A stretch of 5,098 bases of DNA from an uncultured Acetatifactor sp. (GTDB lineage Bacteria > Bacillota > Clostridia > Lachnospirales > Lachnospiraceae), in contig CAJULV010000112.1 in NCBI GenBank assembly GCA_910587555.1, forward strand, positions 1 to 5,098. The letters run 5' to 3'. Position numbers and translations under genes: made by a program. The notes beneath the pieces are model-generated. The model ran no database searches, had not been told where the DNA came from, and saw only the letters and a program-made list of their open reading frames with translations. Of the stretch, positions 1 to 5,098 are shown piece by piece. Every line of letters begins with the position of its first letter. Position 1 is the stretch's first letter.

Positions 1-1
1 A

Positions 2-853
2 GAGAAGTTTACGCTGCCAAGTAAATACCTCCTTTTTATTTTAACAATTCTTTGTTCCGTTATGATGTTGGTTACTTTTGGTACGGATGTGTTCAACAGA
101 CCGTTAAATGTGGTGGTTGGATATGTTGTCATACCGTTTCAGCAGGGCATCGGCAAGGTGGGGGAATGGCTTTCCAACCGTTCCGAAGAACTTGTGCAGA
201 TTCGGGAACTTTTGGACGAAAATGCCCGGCTGAAGAAAGAGATTGCCGCACTGACGGAAGAAAATACGCTTTTGCAGCAGGATAAATATGAATTGAATAA
301 GCTGCGGGCGCTTTTTGCCCTGGATGAACAGTATGCTCAGTATAATAAGGTGGGGGCCAGAATTATCGGCAGGGATTCCGGGAACTGGTATTCCGCGTTT
401 ATTATAGATAAGGGCGAGAATGACGGGCTTGCCATAGACATGAATGTGATTGCCGAAGGCGGGCTGGTAGGGCGGATTACTTCGCTGGGACCCAATTGGG
501 CCAAGGTAACATCCATTATTTCGGACAACAGCAATGTGAGCGCCATGACACTCTCCACGGAGGATAACATGACCGTGTCCGGAGATCTGAAAATGATGGC
601 GGAAGGCTGCATTACTTTTAAGCAGCTGATGGACGGCCAGGATCTGGTCAGAGAGGGAGATAAGGTAGTCACGTCGGATATCAGTGACAAGTTCCTTCCC
701 AATATTCTGATCGGCTATATCAGTTCCATTGATAAAGACGCCAATAATCTGACAAAATCCGGCCAGATTGTGCCTGCGGTTGACTTTGAGCATCTGGGTG
801 AGGTACTGGTCATCACGGACCGCAAGAAAACCGCAGATGGGGAACCGGAATAA
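2..853 (+). CDS. mreC: Rod shape-determining protein MreC, 5' end truncated by the window
   Basis: MreC is a bitopic membrane protein that links MreB filaments to the extracytoplasmic parts of the elongation machinery, including PBP2. The reading frame is already open at base 2 and encodes KFTLPSKYLL followed by a hydrophobic helix at about bases 26-82, the usual MreC membrane anchor. The ATG at 62 lies inside this helix, so it is not the real start; the true start is upstream of the window and probably only a few codons are missing. After the anchor comes a Glu/Lys/Leu-rich coiled coil (about 180-320), then the beta-rich MreC core with the family signatures GLVGRI (about 460-478) and VVTSDISDKFLPNILIGYI (about 665-721). 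The C-terminal tail is short and charged. The stop is TAA at 851-853, with mreD 14 bases downstream. The family call is firm; only the N-terminus is unknown. Confidence 0.95.
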   Translation, partial: EKFTLPSKYLLFILTILCSVMMLVTFGTDVFNRPLNVVVGYVVIPFQQGIGKVGEWLSNRSEELVQIRELLDENARLKKEIAALTEENTLLQQDKYELNKLRALFALDEQYAQYNKVGARIIGRDSGNWYSAFIIDKGENDGLAIDMNVIAEGGLVGRITSLGPNWAKVTSIISDNSNVSAMTLSTEDNMTVSGDLKMMAEGCITFKQLMDGQDLVREGDKVVTSDISDKFLPNILIGYISSIDKDANNLTKSGQIVPAVDFEHLGEVLVITDRKKTADGEPE

Positions 854-867
854 AAATAGGAGATTCA

Positions 868-1386
868 ATGCTTAGGAAAGTGGTATCGGCAGTCTTAATC
901 ATCATATGTTTTGTGCTACAGTGCAGTGTCTTCGGCAGTCTTGCATTTGCAGGCATTATCCCGAATCTGATGATTATATTGACGTCGTCTTTCGGTTTTA
1001 TGTGCGGAGAACGGGAAGGTCTCCTGATCGGATTCTTCTGCGGTCTGCTGTATGATATTTTTTTCGGAAGTTTTCTTGGTTTTTATGCGCTGCTGCTGAT
1101 GTACATAGGGTATATTAACGGCAAGTTCAGCAGGATATTTTACCCTGAGGACATTCGTCTGCCGCTTGCGCTGATTATCGTAAGCGACCTGTCCTATGGA
1201 ATTATATGCTATATTCTGACATTTATGCTTCGCGGAAAGTTTCAATTTACCTATTATTTTATGCATGTAATATTGCCGGAGGCATTGTATACAATTGTGG
1301 TGACACTGCTGTTGTATCCATTGGTTTTAAAGGTAAATAAGAAGCTGGAAGCATGGGAAAAAAGGAGAGCACAAAAGTTTGTTTGA
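868..1386 (+). CDS. mreD: Rod shape-determining protein MreD
   Basis: MreD is the polytopic membrane partner of MreC in the rod-shape complex; its biochemical role is less well defined than that of MreC. The 172-residue length is normal for the family. Five to six hydrophobic segments are visible, at roughly residues 6-26, 28-46, 50-68, 70-86, 97-118 and 132-155, ending in a Lys/Arg-rich cytoplasmic tail (KKLEAWEKRRAQK). The family hallmark is the glycine-rich helix GFFCGLLYDIFFGSFLG, the equivalent of the G...G...D.F.G..LG pattern typical of MreD. The ATG at 868 is preceded by AGGAG at 858-862 with a 5-base spacer, which supports this start. The gene sits between mreC and a PBP2 gene, the classical arrangement. 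Its last 8 bases overlap the start of the PBP2 gene, suggesting translational coupling. Confidence 0.93.
   Translation: MLRKVVSAVLIIICFVLQCSVFGSLAFAGIIPNLMIILTSSFGFMCGEREGLLIGFFCGLLYDIFFGSFLGFYALLLMYIGYINGKFSRIFYPEDIRLPLALIIVSDLSYGIICYILTFMLRGKFQFTYYFMHVILPEALYTIVVTLLLYPLVLKVNKKLEAWEKRRAQKFV
1361..1367 (+). promoter_or_regulatory. Ribosome binding site inside mreD that sets the PBP2 TTG start
   Basis: The sequence AAAGGAG lies within the last codons of mreD, 11 bases before the TTG at 1379. No in-frame ATG or GTG start lies near this site, and the ATG at 1386 is in another frame that closes after six codons. The site therefore supports TTG as the start of the PBP2 gene. The spacing is slightly long, which together with TTG could moderate translation. 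Confidence 0.65.
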
Positions 1387-4255
1387 TGAATTTAAAGATA
1401 AGGTAATCGGTATTATCACAAGCAGGCTGACTGTTTTTACACTGCTTTTCATCCTGCTTGGAGGAATTCTGGTTTATCGGTGTTTTGAACTGCAGATTGT
1501 ACAGGGACAGCAATATCTGGATGATTTTGTCCTCGAGATTGAGAAAACAAGGGACATTCCCAGTACAAGAGGCAATATTTATGACAGAAACGGCAATATA
1601 CTGGCCTACAATGAGCTTGCGTATTCCGTGAAAATCGAGGATGTATTCGAATCCGGGCGATTTAAGAACGCGAAATTGAACGAGATGATCTACAGCCTGA
1701 TTCAGATGATCGAGAAAAACGGTGACAGCTGTATCACTGACTTCAGGATTTACCTGGACGAGGACGGCGAATATGCGTTTTCCGTGGAAGATACGGCCTT
1801 GCTTCGATTTCTTGCCGATGTGTACGGACATACCCGTGTTGGAGACCTGAAGGATGAGCAGCGGACGGCTACGGCTGAAGAGGTGATGGAATATTTAAGC
1901 GGTACTTCAAGATTTGCCGTGGGCGAATATGAAGATCCGGACGACAGGGAGAGTACCTTTGTGCCCGGAAAAGGATATTCCAGGGAGGACTGGCTGAAAA
2001 TGGTCACAATCCGATATGCCATGAACCTGACCTCCTACAGGAAATACATCGGAACCACCGTTGCCACAAATGTCAATGAGAGGACAGTGGCGGTAATTAT
2101 GGAGAATTCCATGTCACTGCCCGGTGTCACCATTGTGGAGGATACGGTGCGCAGGTATGTTGACAGCGAATATTTCGCCCATATTCTGGGATATACGGGG
2201 AAAATTTCTTCCGATGAACTGGCGGAACTGAATTCCCGGATGGAAGAGCAGGGAATCGGCAGCGACATCTACAGCCTGAATGACGTAGTCGGTAAAAGCG
2301 GGATTGAATCCTATCTGGAGACGACGCTCCAGGGTGAAAAAGGATATGAAAAGGTATTCGTGGACGTGATGGGAAAGGTGATTTCCGTGGAAGAGCGGAA
2401 AGATGCCAAGGCCGGGGAAAATGTTTATCTGACCATTGACAAGGAGCTGACGGAGGCGGTCTATCATATACTTGAGCAGAGGCTGGCAGGCCTGGTATCC
2501 AAGATGATAGTTAATGCGAAAGAGCATAAAGCTGCCACCAGCGCCGAGATCAGGATTCCGATTTATGATGTATATTTTACGCTTTTTAATAATTCGGTAA
2601 TCGATTTGAAGCACATGGCTGCCGATGATGCAGGTGAGACGGAAAAAGAGGTATATGAAGCACACTTAAAATATAAACAGTCTGTTTATGAACGGCTTGA
2701 CTACGAACTGACGGAAGGGCTGACACCTTACAATCAGCTGTCGGAAGAGTACCAGGTCTATCAGAGCAATATCGTGAGCCTTCTGCGCAGGAACGGCGTG
2801 ATTATGGCCGAAAGTGTGGATCCGGATGATGCCACCCAGATTGCATGGGCCACAGATGAGGTTATCAGCCTGAGCGAGTATTTAAAGTACTGTATTTCAC
2901 AGAACTGGATTGATGTGAGCAAGTTGGAACTGGACGACAAATATTCGAACTCTTCCGAGATTTACGACAAGATCAGGGAATATATTGTCGTTATGATCGA
3001 AAAGAATACGGAATTTCAGAAGCGTTTTTATAAATATATGCTGCTGAACGACGTGATTAGCGGTACAGAGATATGCCGGATTTTATGTGAGCAAAATCAG
3101 GTAAATATCCCGGAGGAAGAGGCCGGTGCGCTTTTGGAGGGGACGCTGTCCGCCTATCAGTTCATGAAGAACCGCATTAACAATCTGGATATTACGCCGG
3201 CGCAGCTGGCACTGGATCCCTGCAATGCCTCCGCCGTTATCACGGATGTGAATACGGGAGATGTGCTTGCGCTGGTTTCGTATCCCGGTTATGACAATAA
3301 TAAAATGGCAAATTCAGTGGATGCGGAGTACTATGCCAGGCTGAATGCGGATAAGTCCAATCCCCAGTACAATTATGCGACTCAGTACGCGGCTGCACCA
3401 GGTTCCACCTTTAAAATGGTGTCTGCCACCGCTGGCCTGATGGAAGGGGTGATTACTCTGAACAATCAGGTGAACTGCACGGGAACATTCGGTGAAGGCC
3501 CGCTTGCACCTAAATGCTGGCGAGTGTGGGGGCATGGAAACGAAACCCTGACGACGGCTATCAGGGACTCCTGTAACTTTTATTTTTATAACCTGGGCTA
3601 TCAGCTCTCCATGGACGGGGGCAGTTATAATGAGACCAAGGGACTTGATATGCTGCAGAAATACGCGGATATGTTTGGGCTTACGGACAGGTCAGGCATC
3701 GAAATTGCCGAGGCGGCGCCCAACATATCTACGGAGGATCCCATGCGTTCCGCTATCGGACAGGGCAGCAACAGCTTCACCACGGTGGCGCTGGCAAGGT
3801 ATGTATCTACGGTGGCCAACGGCGGTATCTGCTATAATCTGACGCTGCTGGATAAGGTTACAGATTCGGAGGGAACGCTGCTGGAAGAATTCGAACCGGA
3901 TGTGCGCAATACGATTGAAATACCGGAGGAATACTGGCAGGCAATTCGTGCCGGTATGAGGCAGGTTGTGGAGAACAAAAAAGCTTTTAATGACCTGGCT
4001 GTGAATGTTGCTGGTAAGACCGGTACGGCAGAGGAGCGGAAGACGCGGCCAAACCATGCTCTTTTTGTATGTTATGCCCCCTATGAACAGCCGGAAATCT
4101 CGATTGCCACCAGAATTCCTTACGGCTATTCATCTGATTATGCGGCTGAGGCTACCAGGGATATCGTGGAGTATTATTATGGTCTGGTGTCAGAGGATGA
4201 ACTGATTACCGGTACTGCCGATACGCCTGACGGCGGCGTTTCCAACGAAATTTAA
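1379..4255 (+). CDS. mrdA: Elongation-type class B penicillin-binding protein (PBP2/MrdA-like), unusually large
   Basis: This is a peptidoglycan DD-transpeptidase that cross-links new side-wall material, anchored in the membrane and acting outside it, presumably with a RodA-type glycosyltransferase and MreC/MreD. A short cytoplasmic N-terminus is followed by one membrane helix (about residues 17-36). The pedestal motif STRGNIYDRNG is at 62-72, RRY...HILGYTGKIS begins at 258 and GKSGIE at 305-310. The TID segment, normally just before the catalytic domain, is at 352-354. The transpeptidase domain starts near 616 (ASAVITDVNTGDVLALVSYPGYD). All three active-site motifs are intact: STFK (nucleophile Ser676, Lys679), SCN (731-733) and KTG (880-882). 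The protein is 958 residues against about 630 for E. coli PBP2; most of the excess is an insertion of about 240 residues between 354 and 619, predicted by eye to be mainly helical, with a smaller one in the pedestal. The start is TTG, overlapping mreD by 8 bases. PBP2 rather than the divisome PBP is inferred from the mreCD context; the symbol mrdA (pbpA in some genomes) follows that inference. Confidence 0.92.
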   Translation: MFDEFKDKVIGIITSRLTVFTLLFILLGGILVYRCFELQIVQGQQYLDDFVLEIEKTRDIPSTRGNIYDRNGNILAYNELAYSVKIEDVFESGRFKNAKLNEMIYSLIQMIEKNGDSCITDFRIYLDEDGEYAFSVEDTALLRFLADVYGHTRVGDLKDEQRTATAEEVMEYLSGTSRFAVGEYEDPDDRESTFVPGKGYSREDWLKMVTIRYAMNLTSYRKYIGTTVATNVNERTVAVIMENSMSLPGVTIVEDTVRRYVDSEYFAHILGYTGKISSDELAELNSRMEEQGIGSDIYSLNDVVGKSGIESYLETTLQGEKGYEKVFVDVMGKVISVEERKDAKAGENVYLTIDKELTEAVYHILEQRLAGLVSKMIVNAKEHKAATSAEIRIPIYDVYFTLFNNSVIDLKHMAADDAGETEKEVYEAHLKYKQSVYERLDYELTEGLTPYNQLSEEYQVYQSNIVSLLRRNGVIMAESVDPDDATQIAWATDEVISLSEYLKYCISQNWIDVSKLELDDKYSNSSEIYDKIREYIVVMIEKNTEFQKRFYKYMLLNDVISGTEICRILCEQNQVNIPEEEAGALLEGTLSAYQFMKNRINNLDITPAQLALDPCNASAVITDVNTGDVLALVSYPGYDNNKMANSVDAEYYARLNADKSNPQYNYATQYAAAPGSTFKMVSATAGLMEGVITLNNQVNCTGTFGEGPLAPKCWRVWGHGNETLTTAIRDSCNFYFYNLGYQLSMDGGSYNETKGLDMLQKYADMFGLTDRSGIEIAEAAPNISTEDPMRSAIGQGSNSFTTVALARYVSTVANGGICYNLTLLDKVTDSEGTLLEEFEPDVRNTIEIPEEYWQAIRAGMRQVVENKKAFNDLAVNVAGKTGTAEERKTRPNHALFVCYAPYEQPEISIATRIPYGYSSDYAAEATRDIVEYYYGLVSEDELITGTADTPDGGVSNEI

Positions 4256-4267
4256 ACGGAGGCCAGT

Positions 4268-4942
4268 ATGAGAAATGCAGTTAAAATAAAAAGTTTTCCC
4301 AACGGAATCGCACTGTATTTAAATGCGGAGCTTCCGTTTGACAGGCTGCTGGAGGAAATCGGATATAAATTTTCGGATGCCAGGAATTTTTTCGGCTCTG
4401 CCACAATGGTGCTGTCTATTGAAGGGCGCCAGGTGGATGATATGGAAGAACTGCGGATTCTGGATGTGATTCGGGAAAACAGTGATTTAAATATTGCCTG
4501 TATTGCGGGACGGGATGATAATGTCAACAAAAATTATATCAGAGCACTGGCGCAGACGGAAGAAGAAGTTTCTCCCCAGCAGACGGACGGGCAGTTTTTC
4601 AAGGGAGATCTGATGAACCGGGAGACTCTGGAAACGGAAAACAGCATTATTATTTTGGGAGATATCTATCCCGGGAGTACTGTAATCAGCGCCAAAAATA
4701 TTATTATACTCGGCGCCCTGCGCGGCAAGGCATATGCCGGAGGAAACGGCAGGGACGGAGCATTTGTAGCAGCGTTTGAAATGGAGCCGGAGAGGATTAA
4801 AATCGGCGATTTCAAATATATATCAGATACAAAACAGTCAAGATGGGGAATCCGCCCAAAAGTACGGCCGAAAATCGCATATGTAAGAAACGACAGAATC
4901 ATTTTTGAACCGCTTACCAAAGATTTGCTGAGCACATTTTAA
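4268..4942 (+). CDS. minC: Septum site-determining protein MinC (FtsZ assembly inhibitor)
   Basis: MinC, recruited to the membrane by MinD, blocks FtsZ ring formation away from midcell. The 224 residues match the usual length (about 225-230). Residues 1 to about 95 form the N-terminal FtsZ-inhibiting domain (VKIKSFPNGIALYL near the start). A polar linker of about 95-110 (TEEEVSPQQTDGQ) leads to the C-terminal right-handed beta-helix domain that dimerises and binds MinD. The latter is recognised by SIIILGDIYPGSTV (GDIYPG at 131-136), AKNIIILGALRG (Arg152-Gly153) and AYAGGNGRDGAFVAAF. One departure stands out: where most MinC proteins have RSGQ at the start of this domain, this one reads MNRE (116-119). 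The start ATG has CGGAGG at 4257-4262 with a 5-base spacer, 12 bases after the PBP2 stop, so co-transcription is likely. The family call is firm, since the glycine pattern of the beta-helix is otherwise well kept. Confidence 0.93.
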   Translation: MRNAVKIKSFPNGIALYLNAELPFDRLLEEIGYKFSDARNFFGSATMVLSIEGRQVDDMEELRILDVIRENSDLNIACIAGRDDNVNKNYIRALAQTEEEVSPQQTDGQFFKGDLMNRETLETENSIIILGDIYPGSTVISAKNIIILGALRGKAYAGGNGRDGAFVAAFEMEPERIKIGDFKYISDTKQSRWGIRPKVRPKIAYVRNDRIIFEPLTKDLLSTF

Positions 4943-5010
4943 CCGGAACGACGCTGTTTTATACGGCAGTCCGGGTCAGTGTGTTTGGAGGACGGCAGAG
5001 AATCATGATT

Positions 5011-5015
5011 GGAGG
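5011..5015 (+). promoter_or_regulatory. Ribosome binding site of minD
   Basis: GGAGG lies 9 bases before the ATG at 5025 and fixes that codon as the minD start. A second GGAGGA at 4987-4992 lies before an ATG at 5005, but that ATG is in a different frame from the MinD motif. The downstream pair is therefore the relevant one. Confidence 0.7.
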
Positions 5016-5024
5016 GACAGGAAA

Positions 5025-5098
5025 ATGGAAAAACAATTTTCCCCGGAGAAGAAAGGCTCCGAAGTCATTGTCGTCACTTCAGGTAAGGGCGGTGTGGG
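5025..5098 (+). CDS. minD: Septum site-determining ATPase MinD, N-terminal fragment (cut by window end)
   Basis: MinD is a membrane-binding P-loop ATPase of the ParA/MinD (deviant Walker A) group that recruits MinC to the membrane and, where MinE is present, is driven off it by MinE. Only about 25 codons are in the window: a polar stretch MEKQFSPEKKG, then the beta strand SEVIVVTSG and the deviant Walker A start KGGVG, whose remaining residues lie beyond the edge. The core is the usual MinD N-terminus, and position directly after minC confirms the identity over other ParA-like ATPases. The leader before SEVIVV is about ten residues longer than in typical MinD proteins, which begin almost directly with this strand. 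No ATG, GTG or TTG occurs closer to the core in this frame, and GGAGG is well placed for 5025. The end of the gene, including the membrane-targeting helix, cannot be assessed. Confidence 0.93.
   Translation, partial: MEKQFSPEKKGSEVIVVTSGKGGV

Noticed and set aside
62..853. ATG at 62 as the start of mreC
   Set aside because: It falls in the middle of the membrane anchor helix, and the frame is open upstream with the typical KFTLPSKYLL lead-in. The gene is better read as truncated at the window edge.
104..868. Long open frame on the minus strand covering nearly all of mreC (254 codons)
   Set aside because: It mirrors the codon pattern of mreC, has no recognisable domain, and would require full-length antisense coding. 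The plus-strand frame is a clear MreC.
2114..2665. Minus-strand open frame of 183 codons within the PBP2 gene
   Set aside because: The plus strand encodes conserved PBP motifs through the same stretch (GKSGIE, TID), and the antisense product shows no domain or sensible context.
2441..3220. Inserted PBP2 segment as a mobile element, intein or a fused separate gene
   Set aside because: There are no intein splice motifs, no terminal repeats, no start signals with a ribosome binding site, and no visible shift in base or codon style from the flanking parts.
4941..4980. Hairpin after minC as an intrinsic terminator
   Set aside because: The stem is short and bulged and is not followed by a run of T; minD follows in the same direction with its own ribosome binding site.
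5005..5098. ATG at 5005 with GGAGGA upstream as an alternative gene start before minD
   Set aside because: It is out of frame with the MinD Walker A motif, gives an unrecognisable Arg/Lys-rich peptide, and the better ribosome binding site serves the ATG at 5025.

Overview
The window is one tightly packed, plus-strand block of cell-shape and division-site genes: mreC (5' end cut off) - mreD - a very large class B penicillin-binding protein of the PBP2/MrdA type - minC - minD (only the first 25 codons). The order mre(B)CD - PBP2 - minCD(E), the strong AGGAG-type ribosome binding sites, the moderate base composition (roughly half GC by eye) and the style of the proteins point to a rod-shaped low-to-mid-GC Firmicute. 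Within that group a Clostridia / Lachnospiraceae-like genome fits best. This assignment rests on recognition of the gene arrangement and protein features, not on a search.

Layout: the 3' part of mreC runs from the window edge to 853. mreD follows after 14 bases (868-1386). The PBP2 gene starts at a TTG inside the end of mreD (1379-4255, 8-base overlap). minC follows after 12 bases (4268-4942). After the only sizeable gap, 82 bases, minD begins at 5025 and leaves the window. No promoter, terminator, RNA gene, repeat, insertion sequence or CRISPR was seen. The genes look like the middle of a single transcription unit whose promoter lies upstream (probably before mreB or earlier) and which continues with the rest of minD, where minE and a rodA-type gene would be expected.

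How the genes work together: MreC and MreD are membrane partners of MreB filaments and of the elongation-specific transpeptidase PBP2, so the first three genes encode the side-wall synthesis machine (Rod complex or elongasome). MinC and MinD form the inhibitor that keeps FtsZ rings away from the poles. The operon therefore couples cylinder growth with division-site placement.

The window is mostly conserved housekeeping, and I do not see a new biological system in it. The points worth a second look are the size of the PBP2 (958 residues, with about 240 extra residues inserted just before the catalytic domain and a smaller enlargement of the N-terminal pedestal), a MinC whose RSGQ-equivalent MinD-binding motif reads MNRE, a short N-terminal extension on MinD, and a TTG start that overlaps mreD.
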